A stretch of 59,541 nt of DNA from Nitrosomonas sp. Nm84. Its GTDB lineage: Bacteria; Pseudomonadota; Gammaproteobacteria; Burkholderiales; Nitrosomonadaceae. Position numbers and translations under genes: made by a program. The notes under the pieces were generated by a model that saw only the letters and a program-made list of their open reading frames with translations, was not told where the DNA came from and did no database searches. Location: positions 1 to 59,541 of the forward strand of contig NZ_QJJP01000023.1 in assembly GCF_003201565.1 (NCBI RefSeq), given 5' to 3'. Shown piece by piece: positions 18,279 to 27,188 of this stretch. Position 1 is the stretch's first letter. Each line of letters starts with the position of its first letter.

Positions 18279-18480
18279 GCCAATTACACCATAAAATTTA
18301 CATAGCTGTTCTACTTCTACAAACGACGCATTGCGCAGCTACTCAGTGTTGCTCTGCAACATCATTTCATAGTGTTGATGATTATTTGCTGATCAGACAT
18401 CGCAATAGTATTGGTTAATAAAAAGGAAACAAGCTATGATTTACCTATTTTAATTAAACCAATTTGCACTTGATAATTCC

Positions 18481-19713
18481 ATGAAAAACAGATGTCTATA
18501 CTATGTCGGATTGATGAGCTTTGTAACCCTGATGTTCGTTGCATCGCCGGCACGTGCGTTGCCTGATGATTGCGTGGATTTAACCGCGTCGGCGACTTTT
18601 CTTGAAACCAGCGGTTTGGTCTGCTTGCAAAAAATAGCTATCGCCGAGCAAACAGATACTCAGCGCTACAAAGCAACACTACAATGGCTGGGGATAGACA
18701 ATCCTGGCCGGTTTCAGTTATTAATCATAGATTTTGATGATAATTCGGAGCTTAATAGTCCAATTTATTCAACGACGAGTGGATTACTCACTTTGCCAAA
18801 AGTGGATGTGCCTAAAGAGTTTGGTACCGAGCGCTACGCCGTCAGCTTGACCACGGTACCGAACATTGACGATTCAGCGACTATGCTGTTTGATTTAGCC
18901 AAAGTCGAAATATACAACAATCCCGATTATGTGCCCAATGAGACCTGGAAGCCTTACGGCATGCTGTTTCCAGAAGAGCGACGTGCTGTCGACTTGCTGG
19001 GGCGGTCTATTCCCTATGCGCAGCTTGCTGATGCGATATATGACTTTGATAATGCCACTGTCGGTTCGTGGGATTTGATCGTATCCATTGGAAAAAGCTC
19101 GGGAATGGATGCGGGTGTCTATAAGAACCGCGATACTGATGAATTGGTTCTGGCATTTCGCGGCACTGAAACTTGTAATTTTCCTTGTTCATTCAAAGAA
19201 ACAGAAGATGTCGCCCGTGATGTCGTGGCTGATGCCGCCATTGGCACCGGCACCGTCAGTGATCAATTCAAACATGCATTTAATTTTGCGCAGGACATTG
19301 TCAATGGTTATCCAGGCAGCAAAATTACGGTAACAGGTCACTCATTAGGCGGCGGTCTGGCACAAGCAGTGGGCGCAACGCTGGGACTTGAAACCTTCGC
19401 ATTTAATTCTTCGCCGGTTCCCGATCATTTCTTCGATACTTATACCATTACACTCCCAAGCGAAGAGATCCAAGAATTAATTCATGTCATTGCCGACATA
19501 CATGATCCGGTTTCCAATACCGATAAAACCGGAAAACTGTACCAGGATTCCCATCACGTCACACCGCTGATTCAATTTAATTTTGACTTGAAAGAAGTCA
19601 TGCCTAGTGAATTGGCAGATTTGAATGATCTTAGGTTTGATCGACACAGCATTACCAGGCTCTATGATAATGCAGTGAATCTTATTAATAATATTTACCA
19701 GGCAGGCTGGTAG
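18481..19713 (+). CDS. Secreted class 3 lipase-like alpha/beta hydrolase
   Basis: 410 residues with an N-terminal signal (cleavage likely after PARA at about residue 26). The C-terminal half is a lipase_3 domain: oxyanion strand VLAFRGTE (223-230), nucleophile elbow GHSLGGG with Ser288, a candidate Asp in IHDPVS, and a candidate His in the DSHHVTPL segment. The N-terminal 150 residues are beta-rich without a recognised family and carry Cys pairs. It probably hydrolyses an ester lipid outside the cell; the substrate is unknown. Convergent with apbE at three bases' distance. Confidence 0.8.
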   Translation: MKNRCLYYVGLMSFVTLMFVASPARALPDDCVDLTASATFLETSGLVCLQKIAIAEQTDTQRYKATLQWLGIDNPGRFQLLIIDFDDNSELNSPIYSTTSGLLTLPKVDVPKEFGTERYAVSLTTVPNIDDSATMLFDLAKVEIYNNPDYVPNETWKPYGMLFPEERRAVDLLGRSIPYAQLADAIYDFDNATVGSWDLIVSIGKSSGMDAGVYKNRDTDELVLAFRGTETCNFPCSFKETEDVARDVVADAAIGTGTVSDQFKHAFNFAQDIVNGYPGSKITVTGHSLGGGLAQAVGATLGLETFAFNSSPVPDHFFDTYTITLPSEEIQELIHVIADIHDPVSNTDKTGKLYQDSHHVTPLIQFNFDLKEVMPSELADLNDLRFDRHSITRLYDNAVNLINNIYQAGW

Positions 19714-19716
19714 TAT

Positions 19717-20652
19717 TCAAATCAGCCGATAGGGCTTATGTGCATCGTCATCCACAAGAGATCCGCCCATCTCGCCATGCACATTAACCCATAAATGGGG
19801 TAAACCCAGTGCATCCAACCAATCAGCGCCCTGCTCTTCCTTGAGCATACCGATCGTCGATGCACTGCCGGCAACCACACAAAAATCGCCGATGACACTC
19901 ACCGCCGCCATATAATTGACGGGCCAGCCCGTTTGCGGATTGAGCACGTGTCCGTAACGCAAACCATTCAATGTAATACAACGCTCGTAATCGCCGCTGC
20001 TCGCAAGCGCACCGGAATGCAACAATAGCGTTGTCAGTACACCCTCCGATTGACGGGGGTGCCGTATCGCTACGCGCCAGGGACTGCCGTCATCATGCGG
20101 TCCAATGATTTTGATATCTCCGCCCAGATTGACAATGCCGTGACGGATTCCAGCATTCCAGCATAGCGCTGCGGCACGATCCACCGCATATTCTTTGACG
20201 ACCCCGCCTAAATCAATCTGCATATCCGGCACAGTAAAAGTCAATACAGGCCGTTGCCAGCTTAGTTTATGCCAGCCGATTTTTTTGAGCAGCGCGTGAA
20301 TGGTTGCTTGTTCCGGTATGACACCAGATTTAAAATCCCAGGCCTGACGCAGAATTCCAGAGGTAACATCAAATAAACCATCGCTTTGCTGGTAACACGT
20401 CGCTGCGTAATCCAACAGTCCGGCAGTTTCATCATCAACGGTAATTCGCCCTCCTCGCGCTGCAGTGCGATTGATTTCAGACAAAAAACTGTCGTCGCGA
20501 TAGCGGGAATAGCGTGCCTCCAGACGATATACATCATCCATGGCAATTTTGGCCGCACGTTTTCCCATCGCTGAATTTCTGGCATAAAGCTGAATCGAGC
20601 ATGGCGAGCCCATTGCTTTAAAATCATAGTGGTAATAACTGAGGTTTGGCAC
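19717..20652 (-). CDS. apbE: FAD:protein FMN transferase (ApbE family)
   Basis: 311 residues. The family motifs FKAMGSPCSIQLYA at the start, DLGGVVKEYAVDRA and GIVNLGGDIKIIG are present, as are the late metal-binding residues near STIGMLKE. ApbE moves FMN from FAD to a Thr of partner flavoproteins. Most exported ApbE proteins have a signal peptide or lipobox; none is visible here, so it may act in the cytoplasm or the start may be missed. It lies 23 bases after the DUF3570 gene, and the pairing DUF4266-DUF3570-ApbE is a recurrent cluster as I recall. Confidence 0.88.
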   Translation of the reverse strand: MPNLSYYHYDFKAMGSPCSIQLYARNSAMGKRAAKIAMDDVYRLEARYSRYRDDSFLSEINRTAARGGRITVDDETAGLLDYAATCYQQSDGLFDVTSGILRQAWDFKSGVIPEQATIHALLKKIGWHKLSWQRPVLTFTVPDMQIDLGGVVKEYAVDRAAALCWNAGIRHGIVNLGGDIKIIGPHDDGSPWRVAIRHPRQSEGVLTTLLLHSGALASSGDYERCITLNGLRYGHVLNPQTGWPVNYMAAVSVIGDFCVVAGSASTIGMLKEEQGADWLDALGLPHLWVNVHGEMGGSLVDDDAHKPYRLI

Positions 20653-20675
20653 GATATTTTGCTAACGCGCAGTAC

Positions 20676-23393
20676 TTAAAATTGATAACTCCAGGTTGCC
20701 GCAAGTGATCCCTTGCGATCCAATTGGAATCCGTTGAAATCATTCCTGACGGGTTGTATCCATTCAAAGCCAAAGCGATTACCGGCAAACCGTCCCTTCG
20801 GAATGACGGCGTTCACGCCCAATCCGAGATCCCAGAATTGCCCGCCATAATTGGCAGGAAAATCCATCGGCCCAATGCGCGCATTGAATGCATCGAAATC
20901 TCGATGCACCGCACCATGCAAAGTGTAAGCACCACGCACTGATGCTGTCAGCCATTGCGTCAGATCAAAACCGCCCCACGTGGTCGCCTGAAACATATCG
21001 CCCAGCCGGTAACCGGATTTATTCTTTTCTTCCAGGCGTTTGACACCGCTGAATTGCGCACCCCAGGACCAACGATTGTATTCGCCGGCATAAGTCAAAC
21101 TCGGCATAAAGTCCCAAGTGCCGCTGCCAAGCTGCATGCCGAAATGAATCAATCCGCCATCCTCTTGGGCCATGCGGCGTAATTTGATATCCACCTTGCC
21201 GGTCGGTGCGCTGAGCCCCAGGTTCACGTGCACACGATGCCCCGGAATGTCAATTAGTTTAATCAGTGATGAAAAATAAGTATCTCCGACAGCGCCGGTT
21301 TCATGACCCGCCACGCCTGTATGTTCATGCACACCCGACGCAGCGGGTGGCGCCCCGTCCAACCTGCGCAGATTCATGTCCATATCCATAAAAGTCGGCA
21401 TCAGCATGACATTAAGCCACTTAGTCGGCGCATACATGATGTCGAGCATATGCATGTGCATGTTCATGTAAGTTGGCGTAAATCGGCACGGTATCGTATC
21501 ACTGCAACCCTGATCGACAATAGTTTGATCACTTACCTGATGCGCGCCATGCATCATGGAGCCAGCGGATTTACCCAACATAAATCGGTATCCCGCCATG
21601 AAATCGCCCGGCTTATCGAGCATATGGCCAAACATGATACCCGCAGGGGGAATTTTGTGATGATGATGCGAGGAAGCATGAACATGGGATCCGGAAGATC
21701 CGCTGGAACCACCCATCTGCAGCGAAGTGGTCGGTTCAATATCAAACTTTATCGCCGCATTCGCCACATAGTAATCAAAATCCGCAAAACTGTTATTACC
21801 ACTGCCTATTTGCATCGAGCTGGCGCGGGTGTAGTATTCAAAACCGGCTTCCAGCGCAACGCCTTTGCCGAGCATTTTATTCAATACCACACCACCACTT
21901 AACGCGCCAAAACCCGCCAGACGGTGATCACTGGAAAAATTACCTGGTAATTTTCCTGCATCAAAGGAGACCATTTTAGCGGCAGCATTGACTGAGAACC
22001 CATCAACAGGGCTGCCATTTTGATCAACCAGATTAAATCGATCATCGCCAAAATACTGCTTAGTAAGATCATTTTGGTCGATCCAGATCTTCCGTCCGGA
22101 ACCATCAACCTCTTGTCTATTGAAGGCTTGTTGAGAAAACAAATAAGGCCGGTAAAAGCTGGCAGCGTCTTGCGAATAATAACGAATACGCGGTGTCAAC
22201 GTCCATCCGCTTCCAAGCGGCTGCACCCAGCTTGCATCAAAAGTATGGGTATTGACCCCCCAGTCATCCACCGACAATCGGTAACCAAGATGCATGGCCG
22301 CATTAAACGTGTTGATGTATTGGATATATTTTGTATTTAACGCTACTTGATTACGTATGTCCGGGCGCTGCTCGATCAGTGCGCGTACTTTACCGGTAAT
22401 TAAATTGGATTGCCCATTCAAGCTATCTGGATCAATGAAAATCACTGACATTGCTTTATAGGGGTTTTCCATAAACCCATTACTATGCGTATAACCAATA
22501 TTGACATCTACCAATGCGTTCTTGGTAAGCACTTGCGATACGCCGACATTTGCTACCCAGTCCTGCCGATTGCCTTGCAGGATCTCAGAACCGCCACGAC
22601 TAGCAATTTGTGATAAATAAGCAGTCTTAGTAATATACGGGGAAGAATCATGATCCAGAATGGCACCGATATCACTGCGCGTATATCCGCCATTGAATTT
22701 AACGCTGGTCAATTTCTGGTTAAAATCAAGACGCCCGCCGATGTTGCCAAAGCTGGATTTATAATCACGTTCTCGTGAAAAACCACCCGCCACACTAATG
22801 GCGGCTTCATTCCATTCATGGCTTAAACCAAAAGTGGCTTGACGGCGGGTTTCTGGCGAGGCTGATGACATCACCAATACGGACCGCGGATCGACACCTC
22901 CCACCAATTGCTTGGTAATAGGATCGCGCCCAATAGGATTCAAATCACGGTCTAACAGCACATCACTTTGCAGCAATGGAGAAGCGCCAACCATTACGCC
23001 ATTATTGAAATAGGGGCGATTACCCCCCGTAGTAGCCAATGGGGTTGTTGTAACGGGTGTCGCACCCGACCAAGTATCTTGTGTATACCCAAAAGTAAAT
23101 TTGGTACGGTCCGTCAAAGAAAAAATACCGCTGCCATGCAAAACATCGGCACTAATAGGTTTTAGATTGTTCGGAGCGCCAAAGAGGTTACGCTCACCTT
23201 CCTGGTATCGGCTATATTGAAAATTGATCCGATCTGTTCCTGCCGCGTGTCCTGGTGTTACCAATAATCCAGGCAACACCAATGCCGCGGATGTCAATGC
23301 ATGTAGCGTATTTCTTGATTTTACAGACGAGATTTCCGGATCGTTCAATTGCTGGTTGCCGCCTTGGCGCTGGGGCATACTATTTCGTTGCAA
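20676..23393 (-). CDS. DUF3570 outer-membrane-type protein with His/Met-rich middle and second barrel-like half
   Basis: 905 residues. A signal peptide ends near AGHAAG (about residue 51). Residues about 52-555 fit DUF3570, with alternating beta strands ending in aromatic residues, like an outer-membrane barrel. A Ser/Gly/His linker (about 560-580, HHHHK) leads to a region dense in His and Met (MNMHMHMLDIMY, FMDMDMNLRR, HEHTGVAGHETG), then a second strand-rich half ending in SYQF, a typical barrel C-terminus. The usual DUF3570 protein is much shorter, so this looks like a fusion. The His/Met content suggests copper contact (inference). Confidence 0.75.
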   Translation of the reverse strand: MQRNSMPQRQGGNQQLNDPEISSVKSRNTLHALTSAALVLPGLLVTPGHAAGTDRINFQYSRYQEGERNLFGAPNNLKPISADVLHGSGIFSLTDRTKFTFGYTQDTWSGATPVTTTPLATTGGNRPYFNNGVMVGASPLLQSDVLLDRDLNPIGRDPITKQLVGGVDPRSVLVMSSASPETRRQATFGLSHEWNEAAISVAGGFSRERDYKSSFGNIGGRLDFNQKLTSVKFNGGYTRSDIGAILDHDSSPYITKTAYLSQIASRGGSEILQGNRQDWVANVGVSQVLTKNALVDVNIGYTHSNGFMENPYKAMSVIFIDPDSLNGQSNLITGKVRALIEQRPDIRNQVALNTKYIQYINTFNAAMHLGYRLSVDDWGVNTHTFDASWVQPLGSGWTLTPRIRYYSQDAASFYRPYLFSQQAFNRQEVDGSGRKIWIDQNDLTKQYFGDDRFNLVDQNGSPVDGFSVNAAAKMVSFDAGKLPGNFSSDHRLAGFGALSGGVVLNKMLGKGVALEAGFEYYTRASSMQIGSGNNSFADFDYYVANAAIKFDIEPTTSLQMGGSSGSSGSHVHASSHHHHKIPPAGIMFGHMLDKPGDFMAGYRFMLGKSAGSMMHGAHQVSDQTIVDQGCSDTIPCRFTPTYMNMHMHMLDIMYAPTKWLNVMLMPTFMDMDMNLRRLDGAPPAASGVHEHTGVAGHETGAVGDTYFSSLIKLIDIPGHRVHVNLGLSAPTGKVDIKLRRMAQEDGGLIHFGMQLGSGTWDFMPSLTYAGEYNRWSWGAQFSGVKRLEEKNKSGYRLGDMFQATTWGGFDLTQWLTASVRGAYTLHGAVHRDFDAFNARIGPMDFPANYGGQFWDLGLGVNAVIPKGRFAGNRFGFEWIQPVRNDFNGFQLDRKGSLAATWSYQF

Positions 23394-23433
23394 ATTTCAT
23401 TTACCTAAAACAACGCATTTAGCGGGGATTCGC

Positions 23434-23667
23434 TTAATAACAACCACAACCGCCGCCACCTGAAGAGGATTTATGGCTTGGTGCCGCTTCGCGGCTGCTG
23501 TAGTTATGCGATTGTAATTCACTTTGCAATGGATGTGGATCTAATTCCATCTGAGGTTTCGCGAGATTGCCTCGTTCCCATGGCGCGACATTGACACATC
23601 CGGTTCCGCCAATACCTATTACGAATATTGCCCCGGAGATTGCTAGATAGTACCGAATTTCTTTCAT
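23434..23667 (-). CDS. DUF4266 small lipoprotein with Cys-Gly-Cys tail
   Basis: 77 residues. The signal with lipobox TGC (Cys24) is followed by VAPWERGNLAKPQMEL, the core of the DUF4266 family, and a tail SSGGGGCGCY. The Gly-rich Cys-Gly-Cys end is a feature of the family as I recall, and could hold a metal, a cofactor or a disulfide. It lies 40 bases before the DUF3570 gene and 29 bases after the thioredoxin stop, so these three genes are likely co-transcribed. Confidence 0.8.
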   Translation of the reverse strand: MKEIRYYLAISGAIFVIGIGGTGCVNVAPWERGNLAKPQMELDPHPLQSELQSHNYSSREAAPSHKSSSGGGGCGCY

Positions 23668-23696
23668 GTAGAGGGCAAGTACTAAAGAATCCCTAG

Positions 23697-24194
23697 CTAA
23701 GGTTCCATTACCAATTGCGTAATCAATGCACGTAATTTCTCAGACTCACCGGGGAGGAACCCTTGATGCACATGGCGGATGTTGCCTTGCCGGTCAATCA
23801 AATACGATGTTGGCATTGCCATCACTTCCAGACCTTTGGCGCATTGTTTGCTCGGATCTGCAACAATCGAAAAACCGGCCGGATGTTTAGCAAGAAAATC
23901 CTGTGCGTCTGCAATTTTTTCGTCCAGATTGACGCCGATGACATGCAGTCCTTTATCTTTCAAGTCGCTGTTCAATTGATTCAGGAACGGAAAAGATTTT
24001 GCACAGGGCGGGCACCAGGACGCCCAAAAATCCATATAGACAACCTTTCCTTTCAATTCTTGTAAATCATACGTTGAGCTACCATCCAATGTGGTCAAAT
24101 GACACGAAGATGACGTTTGGTCTAGATGTTCCGCATGGGATACTGTAGAAAACAAGCTTAGTATGATAGATATCAAAATTGTTATTCTTTTCAT
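23697..24194 (-). CDS. TlpA/ResA-like periplasmic thioredoxin
   Basis: 165 residues from the ATG at 24194, which has GGAGGT eight bases upstream and gives a clean signal peptide (MKRITILISIILSLF...SHA). The longer open frame back to 24281 has no support. The thioredoxin fold shows WASWCPPC as active site and the cis-Pro in VMAMPTSYLID. Such proteins reduce disulfides of cytochrome c or copper-site proteins in the periplasm. Its place with DUF4266, DUF3570 and ApbE suggests it keeps the Cys of a partner, such as the DUF4266 tail, reduced (inference). Confidence 0.9.
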   Translation of the reverse strand: MKRITILISIILSLFSTVSHAEHLDQTSSSCHLTTLDGSSTYDLQELKGKVVYMDFWASWCPPCAKSFPFLNQLNSDLKDKGLHVIGVNLDEKIADAQDFLAKHPAGFSIVADPSKQCAKGLEVMAMPTSYLIDRQGNIRHVHQGFLPGESEKLRALITQLVMEP

Positions 24195-24249
24195 CGCACA
24201 ATTACCTCCATAACATAAAGTGAAATCGCACCAAACCAATCGTTGGTCA

Positions 24250-24732
24250 TTACTCAAATTGGTAAACCACGGGGTTTTCACTTGTGACTGTGTGCACAGG
24301 TGGATTATCTGCAGACTGGCAATGATACGATATTATGAACGACCTCGCACCTTCACCCGTTTTGTTTACCAGTAAAAGGTATGAACTATTTCCGCCCTGC
24401 ACACTGACCGGCGGACTGAATTCGTCATCTCCTGAAATGGGATCGGTCGTGCTGATCGCATGATTAAAACCATTGCCGACGTGTATGATTTGCAAGTTCA
24501 CCAGCAAATTATCTTGCGGCGGCGAAGTGTCCTTAATGCTTGCAACAAAGTGATCTGTAGGAATGTTTCCCTCACTACTGCAACTAACAAGTGCAAAACC
24601 GGTAAAACCGGCAACATTACCATTGGGGTCCATGGTAGCACCAACCTCATGCGCATTACTCAATGCCGCATAGCCAACTGTAGTCATAACAAAAATCACT
24701 TGCAAAAACTTTTGTACTTTTATGTTCAACAT
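24250..24732 (-). CDS. Secreted protein of unknown function (small A)
   Basis: 160 residues with a signal ending at SNAHE, so the predicted mature N-terminus is His-Glu after Ala or nearby. A short strand-rich domain follows, with Cys in VSCSSEGN and in SYHCQSADN, possibly a disulfide. The layout (signal, strand, Cys, polar loop, late SYHC) parallels the protein at 25974-26438, and I regard them as distant paralogs. A GGAGGA site precedes the ATG. No known family. It lies between a YcnI-like gene and the thioredoxin. Confidence 0.7.
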   Translation of the reverse strand: MLNIKVQKFLQVIFVMTTVGYAALSNAHEVGATMDPNGNVAGFTGFALVSCSSEGNIPTDHFVASIKDTSPPQDNLLVNLQIIHVGNGFNHAISTTDPISGDDEFSPPVSVQGGNSSYLLLVNKTGEGARSFIISYHCQSADNPPVHTVTSENPVVYQFE

Positions 24733-24796
24733 TTTATCAATCCTCCATTACTGTTTTGTATTTCATTGATGACACTAATATAGCTTTTTTAATTTC

Positions 24797-24836
24797 TTAA
24801 AAAAGACCTCGCTCCGAGAAGGAGGGAGAGCGAGGT
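24797..24836 (-). terminator. Rho-independent terminator
   Basis: On the minus strand ACCTCGCTC and GAGCGAGGT form a 9-base perfect stem (24806-24836), followed by CTTTTTT. It lies 35 bases past the stop of the YcnI-like gene that ends at 24871, so the downstream genes from 24732 probably have their own promoter. Confidence 0.85.
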
Positions 24837-24870
24837 TTAATCACAGCAACTTATATTGAATATCCAATCA

Positions 24871-25605
24871 TTACTGTGGCCAAACTTGGTTGCCATCCAG
24901 TTTAATCGGCATATCACGATTGATTTGCGCGGCTGAAGGTTTAACTTCAACTGCCACTCCAGTGGCACCGCAAGATGCCGGCAGAGCGCTGGTACGAGTA
25001 ATGGTCAGTGATGCTGCGCCATCTTCTCCGACACGATCGTAAGGCGTACCCAATCCTGCGAGGGTCCACCGATTAATTGTCTCATCGCTAAATCCGGAAA
25101 CGGGCGTGATTTCACAAATATCGACAACCGATACATGGAATTTCACACTGGCGGCACAGGATTCCGGTTCAATAATCGCCGCACTGGTTCTGAATGGAAT
25201 AAAGCCGCTCATGTCATGCGGCAGGGAATCACCGCCACCCGCCCAGAAACCAGACACATTTCCATTGCCATCCACTGTCTCGCCTTGAAAGGTAAAAACA
25301 GCCTTGCTATAGACCTTCTGATTCAGATTTCCCCAGTTTTGTATAAAATCGGTCAGTACACCCGTATGCGGTTGACCATCCACTGTGATGGTTGAATCCT
25401 GACCATCAGGAAATACCACGCTAGTGCCTATGACGTTGCGCTCTCCGCAGCCGTGACCAATCACAACGTTATTAGATACTCTGACACCTTCAGTGATTGA
25501 AGGGGTTTCGATCGTTGTATGGGCAAAAACATTATGTCCAATCATTGTTGATGCCGCAGCAATTATTGAAACTGTGATTAATTTTAGTTTATGATTTGTA
25601 TGCAT
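24871..25605 (-). CDS. YcnI/DUF1775-like secreted copper-site protein A
   Basis: 244 residues. The signal peptide ends at VFA, leaving His29 as first mature residue (HTTIETPS). The motif VIGHGC (His51, Cys53), followed by a strand with SVVFPDG, matches the HGC...IPEG part of DUF1775 (YcnI) proteins, in which the mature N-terminal His binds Cu(II). More Cys at about residues 150 and 164 and in PASCG may form disulfides. I infer a periplasmic copper-binding role. A paralog lies at 27189-27947. Ends QVWPQ, as does the paralog (QIWPKP). Confidence 0.72.
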   Translation of the reverse strand: MHTNHKLKLITVSIIAAASTMIGHNVFAHTTIETPSITEGVRVSNNVVIGHGCGERNVIGTSVVFPDGQDSTITVDGQPHTGVLTDFIQNWGNLNQKVYSKAVFTFQGETVDGNGNVSGFWAGGGDSLPHDMSGFIPFRTSAAIIEPESCAASVKFHVSVVDICEITPVSGFSDETINRWTLAGLGTPYDRVGEDGAASLTITRTSALPASCGATGVAVEVKPSAAQINRDMPIKLDGNQVWPQ

Positions 25606-25973
25606 TTTTACACCCTTTTATTTTCCAATAATTTATTAAGATTTCCTGCATAGAATATCTTGTGATTTTTAATTGCATGCCCTTAGCTAATTTAGGTACT
25701 TTTCCGTCAATTCGCGCATCACACTCATGATGCTTTTTCATACAAACTGAGATTTTTCATGAGAATCCTTCTATAAATTGAATTCTTTCTGATCAATCTG
25801 CTAGTGACTTGATTATCTGACCTCATCATAAAATTATCAATGTGGCAAAATGTCGCACCCACTGTTGTAGCCACTTCTAAGTCAAGAAAAGTAAAAAAAT
25901 GATTTGAAGCGGATGAAATAAATTCCCCAATGCCCTCTTCACAAAGGCACTGGGAACTTATCCGTAGCGAGGA
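25606..25973. other. Intergenic region with shared palindromic motif and terminator
   Basis: No gene seen. It contains the motif described at 25838-25860 and, at 25925-25953, a hairpin (CCCAGTGCC/GGGCATTGGG on the minus strand) that probably ends the gene at 25974. The rest is AT-rich leader for the YcnI-like gene. Confidence 0.6.
25838..25860. promoter_or_regulatory. Palindromic motif shared by both YcnI-like genes (copy A)
   Basis: CAATGTGGCAAAATGTCGCACCC; 22 of 23 bases are identical to 28144-28166. The core TGTGGCA-AAA-TGTCGCA is an imperfect inverted repeat. It lies about 235 bases before the start of the gene ending at 24871. A regulator site is inferred, and the regulator is unknown. 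Confidence 0.5.
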
Positions 25974-26438
25974 TTATTGCTGCTGTCTGGAAATAAAGCT
26001 TGTACCGGTATGCACATTCCCTGAGGTCTTGCAGTGCGCGCTGACATCGTAGCTGTCAGTACCCGATGCGGTATGTTTAACGAATAGATAATAAGTACCG
26101 GCTCCTTGGGTGACTTTAATCAAAGGGCTATAACCGGTATCACTGTCTGTAGTATCCAGACTTGATTGCGCACACTTATTAGTCGTGCAAGCCGTTCCTT
26201 TGTAGAGCAAAATATTCACTTTGGATGTGTTGGCCGTCATATCTTTAACTTGCGCTTCAGCATAGGAAGGTGCGCCGTTACCGTCATCAAAGCAGGTAAT
26301 TTGATAAAAATCGACACCGGCAGCTAATCCCGTGGTGAAACTGCCACCTTGATTATCCGCCAGCACACTACCGGCTTGACTCATCATCAAACCACCAAAA
26401 ACCACCATCGCAACTTGCTTCAAAATTGAGAATTTCAT
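25974..26438 (-). CDS. Secreted protein of unknown function (small B)
   Basis: 154 residues with a signal ending at VLA (about residue 27). The mature part starts DNQGGSF and has Cys in YQITCFDDGNG, in TACTTNKCAQS and in SAHCKTSG; the last two suggest disulfides. Strand-rich overall. The first Cys region resembles FQVNCFADDSDG in the HEAT-repeat protein encoded next to it, and the late SAHC resembles SYHC of small A. No family recognised. A hairpin terminator follows. Confidence 0.7.
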   Translation of the reverse strand: MKFSILKQVAMVVFGGLMMSQAGSVLADNQGGSFTTGLAAGVDFYQITCFDDGNGAPSYAEAQVKDMTANTSKVNILLYKGTACTTNKCAQSSLDTTDSDTGYSPLIKVTQGAGTYYLFVKHTASGTDSYDVSAHCKTSGNVHTGTSFISRQQQ

Positions 26439-26519
26439 CCTATATTCCTTTCAAATTAGTAAATTCGACAACAAGTGATTTGTCATTGTCTATTCAAACG
26501 ATGCTAAAACACGGCACGA

Positions 26520-27092
26520 TCAGTGACTCTTGTGAGCTTCAAGCTTCATCGCAGCCAGTTCTCTGACGGCTTCCTCGTCGTCATTGAGTGCTTGTTCAAG
26601 CAAGCTGACACCTTTTTCATCAACCCCCAAGCTATCCACCGCCATCATACGTACTGAAAGCTCACTGTCATTAAGTGCCTGCTCCAGCAAAATAGGAAAA
26701 TCCGCGCATGCTTGCTGTGCAATGGCATACACGGCTTGTCCTCTGACATTGGAATCTTTATCCAGAATGGCTTTTTGCAGGACTTTTTGCACAACCCCGG
26801 CATCAATCGGGCTTTTTTCAGCCAATTGCGACAAGGCGCTGATCCGCTGTTCGGGATTATTCGATGCAGCCAGTTTTACTATTTCTTCAGTAAATGCGAG
26901 ATCGGGCTCACGTTGGCCATCACTGTCGTCAGCAAAACAATTCACCTGGAAAGACTCCAAGCTGTTAAACATCAATTTGGTTTCCGAACTACTCATGCTA
27001 TCTGCCCGAGCAGTATGGATCCCCATAATAGCCCAGGATAAAATCATGAGCAGTATGAGCACACCGATCTTTGCGTTTTGGAATTGCAACAT
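26520..27092 (-). CDS. Secreted HEAT-repeat protein
   Basis: 190 residues from the ATG at 27092, which has AGGAG nine bases upstream; the longer frame to 27128 lacks one. A signal peptide ends near ARADS (about residue 31). A short segment with FQVNCFADDSDG resembles the small secreted protein B. From about residue 70 there are HEAT/PBS-lyase-like helical repeats, each with DxxxxVRxxAxxA or similar (DKDSNVRGQAVYAIA, DSELSVRMMAVDSL, DDEEAVRELAAMKL). Such repeats bind proteins. It lies between a YcnI-like gene and small B; a scaffold role for them is a guess. Confidence 0.75.
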   Translation of the reverse strand: MLQFQNAKIGVLILLMILSWAIMGIHTARADSMSSSETKLMFNSLESFQVNCFADDSDGQREPDLAFTEEIVKLAASNNPEQRISALSQLAEKSPIDAGVVQKVLQKAILDKDSNVRGQAVYAIAQQACADFPILLEQALNDSELSVRMMAVDSLGVDEKGVSLLEQALNDDEEAVRELAAMKLEAHKSH

Positions 27093-27188
27093 AATTACGC
27101 ACTCCTCATAAAATAAGAAGATGAACAAGAGCTCCCGTTCTTGCCCACCCTCTAGTAAAAAACTTGCTATATGTTTGACTTACTATGC

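Noticed and set aside
18290..18345. LexA box near dinB (CTGTTCTACTTCTACA)
   Set aside because: The second half-site does not match ACAG at the right distance.
25838..25860. Sigma-54 promoter reading of the TGTGGCAAAATGTCGCA motif
   Set aside because: The GG-to-GC distance is one base too short on the plus strand and wrong on the minus strand.
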